A stretch of DNA of 50,321 nucleotides, taken from positions 1-50,321 of the forward strand of contig JAMOVV010000050.1 of assembly GCA_027067385.1 (NCBI GenBank), written 5' to 3'. Source of the DNA: Desulfarculaceae bacterium (GTDB taxonomy: Bacteria; Desulfobacterota; Desulfarculia; Desulfarculales; Desulfarculaceae). A program made the translations under genes and the position numbers. Positions 36,568 to 46,310 of the stretch are shown one piece after another. Under the pieces are notes generated by a model that was given only the letters and a program-made list of their open reading frames with translations, was not told where the DNA came from and made no database searches. Every line of letters begins with the position of its first letter. Within the stretch, counting starts at the first letter, position 1.

Positions 36568-37482
36568 TCAGGCGCCGCCGGCCGTGAGGTAGCGCACCAG
36601 CAGGCCGGCCACCATGCACAACGCCAGCCCCAGGTGGGTCATGATGGTCTGGGCCTGGCCGGGGATCAGCGCGGCGTGTTCGGCGTGGTGCCGCCAGCAG
36701 ATGGCGATGGCCCGGACGGCCAGGGGCAGGGTGAGCCATCCCAGGTAGAGCCAGGGGGTGAAGCCGCCCAGGTGGACCATCAGGGCCAGGGTGGGGTAGG
36801 GCAGCAGCATCAGGAGAGCGTAGACCCAGCGGGCCTTGGCCGTGCCCAGACGCACCACCCAGTTGATCTTGCCGGCGCTGCGGTCGGCCTGGCTGTCGGG
36901 AAACTGGTTGATCCACAGCACGGCCAGGATGACCCAGCCGGTGGGCAGGCCCAGCACAAAAGGACGCCAGTCCCAGGTGCCGGTGAAGACATAGCCGGCC
37001 CCCCAGGTGAGGATGGGGCCGAAGACCAGGAACAGCACCACCTCGCCCAGGGAACGGCTCATGAAGGCCACCGGTCCACCGGAATAGAACCAGGCGCCGG
37101 CCAGACCGGCCACGCCCACCGCCAGCACCCAGGGGCGTCCCAGCCAGGCCAGGGCCAGGCCGCAGAGCAGGGCCAGGCCAAAGGAGGCCAGGGACATGGC
37201 CAGCATGACGCCCCGGCTCAGGCCGCCTTCCTGGATCACCCGGCTGCCCCCGGAAAAGGGCGTGGTGCGCCGGTTCACCGCGTCGCTGCCGGCGGCGTCG
37301 TAGTAGTCGTTGATGGTGTTGCCGCCCAGGTGCAAAAAGCCCACCCCCAAAAAGGTGAGCAGCACCAGGGGCCAGGACAACTGGCGCCCCAGGCTGGCCC
37401 AGGTGGCCACCACGGCCACCGGCATGATGGACCCGGTTAAAAAAGGCAGCCGCAGGGCTCTAACTATCAGGGGAGGGGCCAT
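36568..37482 (-). CDS. UbiA/MenA-family prenyltransferase
   Basis: NTINDYYDAAGSDAVNRRTTPFSGGSRVIQEG, INQFPDSQADRSAGKINWVVRLG; many TM segments; ATG 37482 preceded by AAGGAG. Confidence 0.9.
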   Translation of the reverse strand: MAPPLIVRALRLPFLTGSIMPVAVVATWASLGRQLSWPLVLLTFLGVGFLHLGGNTINDYYDAAGSDAVNRRTTPFSGGSRVIQEGGLSRGVMLAMSLASFGLALLCGLALAWLGRPWVLAVGVAGLAGAWFYSGGPVAFMSRSLGEVVLFLVFGPILTWGAGYVFTGTWDWRPFVLGLPTGWVILAVLWINQFPDSQADRSAGKINWVVRLGTAKARWVYALLMLLPYPTLALMVHLGGFTPWLYLGWLTLPLAVRAIAICWRHHAEHAALIPGQAQTIMTHLGLALCMVAGLLVRYLTAGGA

Positions 37483-37646
37483 GGCTCGCTCCTTGGACTC
37501 TGGGGGGCCGGCGGCGTCGGCGTGGGGCCGGCCGTGATAATCCATAACTTATAACAACCGCCGCTGGCCTGGCAAATGCCGCGCGGCCGCGGCACCCCGG
37601 CGCAACGCCGGCATATCAACGGTGGTGTCGGCCCGGCCGGCGGTGC

Positions 37647-37652
37647 TATAAT
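37647..37652 (+). promoter_or_regulatory. Possible extended -10 (TGC-TATAAT) upstream of the TauE/SafE gene
   Basis: GGTGCTATAATCC 29 nt before ATG 37681; no clear -35. Confidence 0.4.
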
Positions 37653-37680
37653 CCAGCCTCTCTCTACTGGGGCCGTGACT

Positions 37681-38571
37681 ATGATCGAGTTTGCAATCTC
37701 CGGCGTCCATACTTATTGGTGGCTGCCTCCCCTAGTGGCCTTCGTGGTCTCGTTCTTCACCTCCATGGGCGGGGTCTCCGGAGCCTTTTTGCTGCTGCCT
37801 TTCCAGATGAGCGTCCTGGGCTTCACCACCCCGGCGGTGAGCCCCACCAACCTGGTCTACAACGTGGTGGCCATTCCCAGCGGGGTTTACCGCTACTTCC
37901 GCGAGGGGCGCATGGTCTGGTCCCTCATGTGGGTGGTGGTGGCCGGCACCCTGCCCGGGGTGGTGGCCGGGGCCTTCATACGCATCCACTACCTGCCCGA
38001 CCCGGGTCCCTTCAAGGTCTTTGTCGGCTGCGTGCTGCTCTACATCGGCCTGCGCATGATCGCCGAGATGAAAAAAAAGGCCGCTGCCGCCCCGGTCGCC
38101 GGTGAGTTCGTGGTCACCGACAGCCGCATGAGCCTCACCCGGCTGTCTTTCAAGTTCCAGGGCCGCCGCTACCAGGCCTCCACCCCGGGCATCTTCGCCA
38201 TGGCCCTGGCGGTGGGCGTGGTGGGCGGGGTCTACGGCATCGGCGGCGGGGCCATCGTGGCCCCCTTTTTCGTCAGCGTCTTCGGCCTGCCCATCTACAC
38301 CGTGGCCGGTGCGGCCCTGATGGGCACCTTTGTCACCTCCATCGCCGGGGTGGCCTTCTACCAGATCATCGCGCCCTACTACGCCGGCAGCGGCCTGTCG
38401 GTGGCCCCGGACTGGTTCCTGGGCGCGCTCTTCGGCCTGGGCGGGCTGGCCGGCATGTACTGCGGGGCCCGGCTGCAGCGCCTGGTGCCGGCGCGCTGGA
38501 TCAAGCTGATGCTCATCGTCATCCTGGTGGGCACCGCCCTGCGCTATATCCTGGGATATTTCCTGGCTTGA
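37681..38571 (+). CDS. TauE/SafE family sulfite/anion exporter
   Basis: FTSMGGVSGAFLLLPFQMSVLGFTTPAVSPTNLVYNVVAIPSG and GVVGGVYGIGGGAIVAPFFVSVFGLPIYTVAGAALMGTFVTS repeat halves. Confidence 0.93.
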   Translation: MIEFAISGVHTYWWLPPLVAFVVSFFTSMGGVSGAFLLLPFQMSVLGFTTPAVSPTNLVYNVVAIPSGVYRYFREGRMVWSLMWVVVAGTLPGVVAGAFIRIHYLPDPGPFKVFVGCVLLYIGLRMIAEMKKKAAAAPVAGEFVVTDSRMSLTRLSFKFQGRRYQASTPGIFAMALAVGVVGGVYGIGGGAIVAPFFVSVFGLPIYTVAGAALMGTFVTSIAGVAFYQIIAPYYAGSGLSVAPDWFLGALFGLGGLAGMYCGARLQRLVPARWIKLMLIVILVGTALRYILGYFLA

Positions 38572-38598
38572 GATGAAGGCCGGCGGCCCCGGCGGCGT

Positions 38599-39147
38599 CT
38601 AGTGGGTGATCATCACCGCGGCGGCCACGGTGGCCACCCAGCGGCCGTCCTTGGGTCCGGTGGCGGTCTGGGTTATCTCCTGGGTGCGCACGATCTTGCC
38701 GGACATGCGAAACACCTGGCGCTTCTCGTCCCAGCTCTGGTCCACGTCAAAGTCGATGCCCAGGGTGGTGGCCAGCATCTCGGCGGCCAGGTCCTCGGCG
38801 TAGTCGCCGGCGGTGCGGGCGTTTTGGCCGAAACCCTTGTGCTCCGACAGGTAGCCGTGCGAGGACTTGTCCGAGGGCAAGGCCACCCCGATGGAGCTGG
38901 AGATGAGCCGGTTGGGCTCGTTGGTCTCGTTGCGGGCCAACACGCAGAAAAGTATCTGCCCCGGCACCAGCATAGCCTGACCCTTGGCCCGCGAGATGAG
39001 CTTGCAGCCCGGCGGAAAGATGGAAGAGACGTGCACCAGGTTGGCCCCGGCGATGCCGGCGGCGCGCAGGGCCAGCTCAAAGGCGGCCAACTGCTCCCGG
39101 TGAACCCCCTTGCCCTTGGTGAGGTAGATGTACTTAGGCAACATCAT
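38599..39147 (-). CDS. pdaD: Pyruvoyl-dependent arginine decarboxylase
   Basis: [54 protein letters not shown] with SS processing site; [26 protein letters not shown]. Confidence 0.93.
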   Translation of the reverse strand: MMLPKYIYLTKGKGVHREQLAAFELALRAAGIAGANLVHVSSIFPPGCKLISRAKGQAMLVPGQILFCVLARNETNEPNRLISSSIGVALPSDKSSHGYLSEHKGFGQNARTAGDYAEDLAAEMLATTLGIDFDVDQSWDEKRQVFRMSGKIVRTQEITQTATGPKDGRWVATVAAAVMITH

Positions 39148-39316
39148 GGTGACCGTCCTGCTTGGGCCCAGCGCCGCCTTATGGCCGCCAGGTCTTATTA
39201 TCTATGTAGCCGGCGGCCGTCAACTGCTAAAATTACTCCGGCGAGCTTGAATCACCGGGACGGCCTTCATATACTGCCGGTATCATCATCGCCCCACTTA
39301 AGCCGGGAGAGTCAGC

Positions 39317-40186
39317 TTGGGCCAACGAGTCATCACCTTTGGCGGGCGGGAGCAGCCCCGGCTGGCGTCGGCCGCGGCCGGGATCATCCCGGCGCCGCTG
39401 GAGGCCACCGTCTCCTACGGCGGCGGTGCGGCCCTGGGCCCGGGGGCCATCATGTCGGCCAGCGGCCAGATGGAGCTCTACGACGAGCTGCTCGGCGAGG
39501 AGCCCATCGCCCGGGGTATCTACACCCACCTGGCGGTGGACGTGTGCGGCGAGACCCCAGAGGTGCTGGAGCGGGTGCGCCGCCGGGTGGCCACCGAGCT
39601 GGCCGAGGGCCGCCTGCCGGTGGTCATCGGCGGCGAGCACACCGTTACCCTGGGGGCCCTGGCCGCGGTGATCGAGCGCCACGGCACCGGCTTCACCCTG
39701 CTCACCCTAGACGCCCACCTGGACCTGCGCGACTCTTACCAGGGCCGCCAGCTCTCACACGCCTGCGTCATGCGCCGCGCCCTGGAGATGGGCATCGCGG
39801 TCAGATGGTTGGGCACCCGTTCCTGCTCGGCGGCCGAGGCCGAGTTCGCCGCCGCCCAGGGCCTGGAGCCCATGTGGGCCCGCCAGGTGCACCAGGACGG
39901 CGACTGGCTGGACCAGGCCTTGGCCGGCCTGAGCGGCCCGGTGTACCTCAGCCTGGACGTGGACGGGCTGGACCCATCGCTTATGCCCTGCACCGGCACC
40001 CCGGAGCCGGGCGGGCTGGACTGGAACCAGGTGACCGACTGGCTGCTGGCCGTGGCCGGGAGCCACCGCATCCTCGGCATGGACCTGGTGGAGTTGGCCC
40101 CGGTCAACGGCTGGCCGGCCAGCGACTTCACCGCCGCCCGCCTGCTCTACCGGGCCCTGGGACTGGCCCTGCGGGGACCGCGATGA
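39317..40186 (+). CDS. speB: Agmatinase / ureohydrolase family, TTG start
   Basis: [47 protein letters not shown] manganese-ligand motifs. Confidence 0.92.
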   Translation: MGQRVITFGGREQPRLASAAAGIIPAPLEATVSYGGGAALGPGAIMSASGQMELYDELLGEEPIARGIYTHLAVDVCGETPEVLERVRRRVATELAEGRLPVVIGGEHTVTLGALAAVIERHGTGFTLLTLDAHLDLRDSYQGRQLSHACVMRRALEMGIAVRWLGTRSCSAAEAEFAAAQGLEPMWARQVHQDGDWLDQALAGLSGPVYLSLDVDGLDPSLMPCTGTPEPGGLDWNQVTDWLLAVAGSHRILGMDLVELAPVNGWPASDFTAARLLYRALGLALRGPR

Positions 40187-41280
40187 AAAATCCCTCCCCA
40201 CCCCAGGGGCCGCCGATCGCCCCGCCGCCCATGGACGGGCCCCTCACCGCCCGCGACCTGGTGGATAACCACTTCAGCGCCTACAACGCCGCCCGGCTGC
40301 GCGAGGCCTGCCAGCTCTGGGCCCGCCGCCTGGCCGACGACGACGTGCAGGTGGGGCTCACCCTCACCGGCGCCCTCACCCCGGCCGGCCTGGGACCATC
40401 CTGCCTGGTGCCCCTGGTGCGCCGGGGGTTCGTGGACTTCATCGTCTCCACCGGGGCCAACCTCTACCACGACGCCCACTTCGGCCTGGGACTGGCCATG
40501 CACCGCTCCAGCCCCCACGCCGACGACCGCAAGCTGCGCCGCCAGGGGCTGGTGCGCATCTATGACGTCGTCATGGAATACCGCGTGCTGCTGGAGACCG
40601 ACGCCTTCTTCCGCCAAATGCTCACCGCCCCGGAGTTCGCCCGGCCCATGGGCTCGGCCGAGTTCCACTACCTGGCCGGGCGCTATCTCGGCCAGCGGCA
40701 AAAGCTGCTGGGACTCGGCGACCTGAGCCTGCTGGCCGCCTGCTGCCAGATGGAGGTGCCCGTCTACACCCCCAGCCCGGGCGACTCCTCCATCGGCATG
40801 AACGCCGCCGCCGCGGCCCTGCAGGGCAACCCCTTCGCCTGGGACGTGCACCGCGACGTCAACGAGACCGCCGGCCTCATCCTGGCCGCTAAGGAATCCG
40901 GCCAAAAGACCGCCGTGGTGATCCTCGGCGGCGGCTCGCCCAAGAACTTTATGCTGCAAACCGAACCCCACCTGCAAGAGGTCCTGGGCATCGCCGAAAA
41001 AGGCCACGACTTCTTCGTGCAGATCACCGACGCCCGACCCGACACCGGCGGACTCTCCGGGGCCACCCCCAGCGAGGCGGTGAGTTGGGGCAAGATAACC
41101 CCCGAGGCCCTGCCCGGCAACGTGGTCTGCTACACCGACACCACCATCGCCCTGCCGCTGATCACCGCCTACCTCATCGAGACCCGCGGGCGCCGGGAGC
41201 CCAAACGGCTCTACCAGCGCCGGGAGGCGGTCCTGGAGCTGTTGCGCAGCCGGGCGGCCGCGCCGCCGCAGCCCGGCTAG
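40183..41280 (+). CDS. Deoxyhypusine synthase-like protein
   Basis: [51 protein letters not shown] (catalytic Lys region); ATG 40183 overlaps speB stop. Confidence 0.92.
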   Translation: MKNPSPPQGPPIAPPPMDGPLTARDLVDNHFSAYNAARLREACQLWARRLADDDVQVGLTLTGALTPAGLGPSCLVPLVRRGFVDFIVSTGANLYHDAHFGLGLAMHRSSPHADDRKLRRQGLVRIYDVVMEYRVLLETDAFFRQMLTAPEFARPMGSAEFHYLAGRYLGQRQKLLGLGDLSLLAACCQMEVPVYTPSPGDSSIGMNAAAAALQGNPFAWDVHRDVNETAGLILAAKESGQKTAVVILGGGSPKNFMLQTEPHLQEVLGIAEKGHDFFVQITDARPDTGGLSGATPSEAVSWGKITPEALPGNVVCYTDTTIALPLITAYLIETRGRREPKRLYQRREAVLELLRSRAAAPPQPG

Positions 41281-41368
41281 AGCCTCACCGGCGGTTTCGC
41301 CTTGCCCGCCGGCAGGGGCCGTGATAATAACCGGAGTGCTTGTACTAAATTTCTTCCATGGGGATGCC

Positions 41369-41809
41369 ATGGGTTCCAGGACCACCAACCTACACCTGAT
41401 CAACGAGGTATCGCGCCGGGTGGAGCTGTCCCAAAAGCGCATCCGCGAGTACGAAAAAGAGGGCTTTATCAAGCCCCTGCGCGAACCCCGCACCAACAAC
41501 CGCCTCTACAGCGATTTCGAGATCGAGCAGATCAAAAGAATCAACCACCTCATCCACGAACGCGGCTTCACCCTGGCCTGCTTGCGCAACCTCCTGGTCC
41601 TGGCCCCCTGCTGGAATATCTTCGCCTGCCGCCGGCCCCAGCAGTGCCAGGCCTACCACAACCCCCACCAACCCTGTTGGCGGGTGCGCCGCCAAAACGG
41701 CACCCGCTGCCCCGGGCCCTGCGGCCAATGCGCCATATACCTCAACCGCCACGTGGCCAAGTCCAAGGTCCTGGAAGCGGTGGCCGCGGTGCCCATGGAG
41801 GAACCGTAG
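41369..41809 (+). CDS. MerR family regulator with Cys-rich (CW-type) C-terminus
   Basis: LINEVSRRVELSQKRIREYEKEGFIKPLREPRTNNRLYSDFEIEQIKRINHLIHERGFTLACLRNLL; then PCWNIFACRRPQQCQAYHNPHQPCWRVRRQNGTRCPGPCGQCAIYL. Confidence 0.85.
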   Translation: MGSRTTNLHLINEVSRRVELSQKRIREYEKEGFIKPLREPRTNNRLYSDFEIEQIKRINHLIHERGFTLACLRNLLVLAPCWNIFACRRPQQCQAYHNPHQPCWRVRRQNGTRCPGPCGQCAIYLNRHVAKSKVLEAVAAVPMEEP

Positions 41810-42436
41810 GTGCCTGCGACCGGCGACGACCTGCTGGGAGTAGTCCTGGCCGGCGGCAGCGGCACCCGCATGGGCGGCGGCAAACCCTTTCGCCGGCTGG
41901 CCGGCCGTACCCTGCTCCAGCGCGCCCTGGACAACCTGGCCCCCTTCTGCCCCCGGCGTATGGTGGTGGCCGACGACCTCACCCCGCTCACCCACCTGCC
42001 CTGCGAGCTGCTGGCCGACCGCTGGCCGGGCCAGGGACCCCTGGCCGCCATGCTCACCGCCATGCTCGACAGCGACGCCCAGCGCTTCCTGGTCCTGGCC
42101 GTGGACCTGCCCCTGGTGCGGCCGCCGGTGCTGGAGCTTTTGCTGCGGCGCTCCGGCGACGCCTGGGCCGTGGCCGCCGCCGGCCCCCGGGGGGTCGAAC
42201 CGCTACTGGCCCTCTACCACCGCCGCTGCCTGCCCGTGGCCCAGCGCCTGGTGGACGCCGGCGAACGCCGGCCCCGTATGCTCCTGGAGATGGTCCAGGC
42301 CAACCTCCTGCCACCACACGAAATGGCCCAGGCCGACCCGGACGGGTTCAGCCTGCTTAATGTCAATCATCCCCAAGACCTGGAATACGCCGGCCAATTA
42401 GCTAAAGCCTGTGGGCTCTTTGACACGCCCAACTAG
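41810..42436 (+). CDS. mobA: Molybdenum cofactor guanylyltransferase, GTG start
   Basis: GVVLAGGSGTRMGGGKPFRRLAGRTLLQRALDNL, LAVDLPLVRPPVLELLL, LLNVNHPQDLEYA. Confidence 0.88.
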   Translation: MPATGDDLLGVVLAGGSGTRMGGGKPFRRLAGRTLLQRALDNLAPFCPRRMVVADDLTPLTHLPCELLADRWPGQGPLAAMLTAMLDSDAQRFLVLAVDLPLVRPPVLELLLRRSGDAWAVAAAGPRGVEPLLALYHRRCLPVAQRLVDAGERRPRMLLEMVQANLLPPHEMAQADPDGFSLLNVNHPQDLEYAGQLAKACGLFDTPN

Positions 42437-42633
42437 CCCTACTGTTGCAATTTTCACACACCAGTCCCAAAAGCACCCAAGAATCAACGAGGTTGCTATC
42501 TCCTTATTTCTTGGAAAAAATATAATCATAACAGCGTCTTCTTATTAACCACCCCACGCCGGCCACCTCACGGCCGCCTGTGGCATGCTCCTTGCTCCTT
42601 TGTTCACCAGCTAATAGCTGGATAAAGCAACGT

Positions 42634-43566
42634 ATGAAGCTCTATCAAAGAACCATCAGGCGGCCCATACAGTGCACGGGTGTCGGTCTGCACAGCGGTA
42701 AAAAGGTCGAAATGACCATCCGCCCGGCTGAAGCCGATACCGGAATCATGTTCAAACGCACCGATCGGCCCGGTTCTCCCCTTATCCCGGCCGACGTCTT
42801 CCACGTAGTCGATACCAACTTCTCCACCACCCTGGGGATGGACGACATCACCATCTCCACCGTGGAACACCTCCTCTCGGCCCTGGCCGGTATGGAAGTC
42901 GACAACGTCATCATCGAGGTCGACGCCCCCGAAGTCCCCATCATGGACGGCTCCAGCGCGCCCTTCGTCTTCCTCATCCGCGGCGTCGGCGTGGTCTCCC
43001 AACGCCAACCACGGCGCTTCTATAAAGTCAAACGTAAACTCAACCTCAGCCACAACGGTACTCGCCTTACCGTCGCACCCTCCAACCAATTAAGCATCAA
43101 CTTCACCATCGAGTTCAACCATCCGGTCATCCGCCGCCAAGACTACAGCTTTACCTTCAACCAATCCGACTACATCAAGCACATCAGCCGCGCCCGCACC
43201 TTCGGATTTATGAGAGACGTCCGCTACCTCCAGGAAAATAACCTCGCCCTCGGCGGCAGCCTGGATAACGCCGTGATCATGGACGACTACTGCGTGCTCA
43301 ACGAAGACGGCCTGCGCTACCCCGACGAATTCGTACGCCATAAAATCCTCGACTTCCTCGGAGATGTCGCCTTGGTCGGACGCCCCATACTCGGAGCCTT
43401 CAGCGCCCACAAGTCCGGACACGAACTCAACAATACCCTCTTCCGCCAGTTCCTGGCCGATCCCCAGGCCTGGCAGTTGGTAACTCCTCAAGCCGCCGCG
43501 GCCCAGGCGGACACGGTTCAACGCAGAGTCGCCCGGGCCACCGTAAAACAACCGGCGGTCGCCTAA
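42634..43566 (+). CDS. lpxC: UDP-3-O-acyl-N-acetylglucosamine deacetylase
   Basis: QRTIRRPIQCTGVGLHSGKKVEMTIRPAEADTGI, STVEHLLSALAGMEVDNVIIEVDAPEVPIMDGSSAPFV, RHKILDFLGDVALVGRPILG. Confidence 0.96.
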   Translation: MKLYQRTIRRPIQCTGVGLHSGKKVEMTIRPAEADTGIMFKRTDRPGSPLIPADVFHVVDTNFSTTLGMDDITISTVEHLLSALAGMEVDNVIIEVDAPEVPIMDGSSAPFVFLIRGVGVVSQRQPRRFYKVKRKLNLSHNGTRLTVAPSNQLSINFTIEFNHPVIRRQDYSFTFNQSDYIKHISRARTFGFMRDVRYLQENNLALGGSLDNAVIMDDYCVLNEDGLRYPDEFVRHKILDFLGDVALVGRPILGAFSAHKSGHELNNTLFRQFLADPQAWQLVTPQAAAAQADTVQRRVARATVKQPAVA

Positions 43567-43758
43567 GGGGGCTACCCAAGAGGGCTGGCCAACGGGGCCA
43601 ACGGGGCGAAGGGGCCAAGGGGCGAAGGGCAAACGGGGCGAGAGGGCGCAGGGGGCGAAGGGGCGAAAGAGCCAAGGGACGCAGGGCAAACGGAGCGAAG
43701 GGGCGAAAGGGCCGCGAGGGAGACAGGGGGCAGAGGGCGACCGGCGAGGGACAAAGGG
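43567..43758 (+). repeat. G-tract array downstream of lpxC
   Basis: About 20 runs of three or more G with short spacers (GGGGCCAACGGGGCGAAGGGGCCAAGGGGCGAAGGGCAAACGGGGCGAGAGGG...), starting directly after the lpxC stop. Confidence 0.85.
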
Positions 43759-43825
43759 TTAACTAAGCAGCCAAAGCGCAACCGGCGGTTCACTCGTCGT
43801 TAAACAGCCAGCCAGGCCAACCATC

Positions 43826-43849
43826 AGCAGGGACCAACCCTGCTTTTTT
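43826..43849 (+). terminator. Rho-independent terminator
   Basis: AGCAGGG-ACCAA-CCCTGCT followed by TTTTT: perfect 7 bp stem with U tract. Confidence 0.9.
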
Positions 43850-44039
43850 ATTCCCGCCGGCCCCGGGGCCTCCAACCCCACGGCGCCGCAAATCCTTGCC
43901 AGCCAAAGCCAACTCCCGTAACATAGCCATGTCTCTTTAGTTCGCGGTTTCATGAAGGTTGCGCGGCCCATGCCCGCCTTCAGGCAATCGCAAAGAAAAC
44001 GCGGGCTGCTGTCGCGGCCCCAGGGCCGCCGGGAGAGCC

Positions 44040-46310
44040 ATGTCGGCCATCGACCCCCAGGAAAGAGCCAAGGAACTGCGCCGCCGTCGCCGGGAGTGGA
44101 TCATCATCGCGGTCACCAGCCTGGCCGTGGCCGTGATCACTTACCTGGAAACCCAGGTCCTGGATATCGGGGCCGAGCTGCCCCTGGGCTCCTCCATCCT
44201 GGTCTTCGCCCTCATCAATATCAACACCCTGTTGCTGCTCCTGCTCATCTTCCTGGTCTTCCGCAACCTGGTGAAGCTCATCATGGAACGACGCCGCGGG
44301 GTTATGGGCTCGCGACTGCGCACCTCCATGGTGCTGGCCTTTGTCACCCTCTCGCTGGTGCCCACCATCCTCATGTTCTTCGCAGCCTTCCAGTTCGTGG
44401 GCACCTCCATCGAGTTCTGGTTCAGCGCCCAGGTGGAGCGCTCCCTCTTCGACGCCGTGGAAGTGGCCCAGGCCTACAACAAGCAGGTCTCCGACAGCGC
44501 CGCCCACTACGCCCGGCTCATCGCCGAAGACATGGAAAAACGCGGGCCCCGCTTGTTCAAGCGCGGTAAACGCCTCACCGCCTACCTGGAGCGCCGCCGC
44601 GCCCGCGCCGACCTGGCCGCCGTGCGGGTGTACAGCGTGGACCTGGTGGACATGGGCTACACCACCCAGAGCGGTACCCACATCAGCCACCTGGAATGGC
44701 TGCCCCTGGAAGTGGTAACCCAGGTTATCTCCAGCGGCGAACCGGTGAGCCACCCCCAGGCCGCGCCCACCGGCGATTACACCGCCGCCATCCACCCCAT
44801 AACCCAAAAAATCGGCGATAAAAAAAAGATCGTCGGGGCGGTGGTGGTCTTCAAACTGCTACCCCCCGGCTCCCTGGCCCGCATCAAGGGCATCAAGGCC
44901 GGCCTGGAAAGCTACCGCCAACTGCTCTCGGTTAAACGGCCCATCAAGACCAACCAGTACATCACCCTCACCCTGGTGGCCCTGCTTATCGTCTTTGCCG
45001 CCACCTGGTTCGGATTCCACCTGGCCAAGACCATCACCGTGCCCCTCATCGAGCTGGCCGAAGGCACCAGCCGTATCGCCCACGGCGACTACAACTTCTT
45101 CATCGACATGGAAGGACACGACGAGATCGGCACCCTGGTCAACGCCTTCAACCGCATGACCGCCGACCTCAAAACCTCCAAGGCCCGCCTGGACGAGGCC
45201 CAGGAAGAAATGCGCCGCACCAACTTGGAGCTGGAGCAAAGACGGCGCTACATGGAGATCGTGCTGAAAAACGTGGCCGCCGGCGTCATCGCGGCCGACG
45301 CCGACGGCATGCTCACCACCCTCAACCCCTCGGCCGAACGCATGCTGGGGGTCCAGGCCGGCGGCGTCCTGGGACGCCACTGGCGCGAGGTCCTGGGCCC
45401 CGAGGACGTCAAACTGGTGGAAAACCTGCTCAGCGGCCTGGTGCCCGGCAGCCGCGGCACCGTCGACCGCCAGGTGCGGCTAAACCTCGGCGGCGAGGCC
45501 CTGAGCCTCATGGTGCACCTCGGCTTCCTGCGCGACGAGGGCGGTCGCGACCTGGGTATCGTGGTGGTCTTCGAAGACCTCACCGAGCTGGAAAGAGCCC
45601 AGCGCATGGCCGCCTGGCGCGAGGTGGCCCGCCGCATCGCCCACGAGGTAAAAAACCCGCTCACCCCCATCAAGCTGTCGGCCCAGCGCCTGGTGCGCCG
45701 CTACCAGGGCCGCCTGCCCGACGACGGCACCGTCTTCAACGAGTGCACCACCACCATCATCGACCAGGTGGAGCAGCTAAGAAAGCTGGTCAGCGAGTTC
45801 TCCAACTTTGCCCGCCTGCCCATGGCCCGCCTGGCCCCGGCCGACCTGAGCGCCATCACCCGCGACGCCATGAGCCTCTACCGCGGAGCCCACCGCCAGG
45901 TGAGCTTCGAGCTGGAAGAAGAAGGCGAAATACCCATCTTCGACCTGGACGCCGAGCAGATTCGGCGGGTGCTCATCAACCTGCTGGACAACGCGGTCAA
46001 CGCGGTGGAATCGGTGGACCGGCCGGGGCAGGTGGTGCTACGGCTGTATTATGATGATATCCTCCAGATCATTCGCCTGGAGGTGGAAGACAACGGCCCC
46101 GGCGTGTCGCCGGCCGATAAACTGCACTTGTTCGAACCCTATTTCTCTACTAAAAAAGGAGGGACCGGGCTCGGCTTGGCCATTGTCAGCACCATCATAT
46201 CCGACCACAACGGCTATATCCGGGTGCAGGACAACGAACCGACCGGCACCCGCATAATCGTTGAACTGCCGGTTCGCAACCCGCGCCGCCGGCCGGGGGA
46301 GGAGGCATGA
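44040..46310 (+). CDS. NtrY-like membrane sensor histidine kinase (HAMP-PAS-HisKA-ATPase)
   Basis: TM segments, HAMP (PLIELAEGTSRIAHGDYNFFIDMEGHDEIGTLVNAFNRM), RIAHEVKNPLTPIKLSAQRL, NLLDNAVNAVE, KKGGTGLGLAIVSTIISDHNGYI; ATG 44040 preceded by GGGAGAG. Confidence 0.92.
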   Translation: MSAIDPQERAKELRRRRREWIIIAVTSLAVAVITYLETQVLDIGAELPLGSSILVFALININTLLLLLLIFLVFRNLVKLIMERRRGVMGSRLRTSMVLAFVTLSLVPTILMFFAAFQFVGTSIEFWFSAQVERSLFDAVEVAQAYNKQVSDSAAHYARLIAEDMEKRGPRLFKRGKRLTAYLERRRARADLAAVRVYSVDLVDMGYTTQSGTHISHLEWLPLEVVTQVISSGEPVSHPQAAPTGDYTAAIHPITQKIGDKKKIVGAVVVFKLLPPGSLARIKGIKAGLESYRQLLSVKRPIKTNQYITLTLVALLIVFAATWFGFHLAKTITVPLIELAEGTSRIAHGDYNFFIDMEGHDEIGTLVNAFNRMTADLKTSKARLDEAQEEMRRTNLELEQRRRYMEIVLKNVAAGVIAADADGMLTTLNPSAERMLGVQAGGVLGRHWREVLGPEDVKLVENLLSGLVPGSRGTVDRQVRLNLGGEALSLMVHLGFLRDEGGRDLGIVVVFEDLTELERAQRMAAWREVARRIAHEVKNPLTPIKLSAQRLVRRYQGRLPDDGTVFNECTTTIIDQVEQLRKLVSEFSNFARLPMARLAPADLSAITRDAMSLYRGAHRQVSFELEEEGEIPIFDLDAEQIRRVLINLLDNAVNAVESVDRPGQVVLRLYYDDILQIIRLEVEDNGPGVSPADKLHLFEPYFSTKKGGTGLGLAIVSTIISDHNGYIRVQDNEPTGTRIIVELPVRNPRRRPGEEA

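Noticed and set aside
38602-41280. 892 aa + strand ORF
   Set aside because: Only the C-terminal part (from ATG 40183) is the deoxyhypusine synthase-like protein; the upstream part is antisense to pdaD and out of frame with speB, with low-complexity composition.
41288-41312. CCGGCGG...CCGCCGG inverted repeat after the DHS-like gene as a terminator
   Set aside because: No U tract follows and such short GC repeats are common in this background.
42521-42526. TATAAT upstream of lpxC as a promoter -10
   Set aside because: The AT-rich context is suggestive, but no acceptable -35 or extended -10 was found at proper spacing, so not called.
43427-43793. Pro/Leu-rich - strand ORFs (PLRPLAPFALRPLAPSP...)
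   Set aside because: Product of the G-tract array read on the opposite strand; no independent coding signal.
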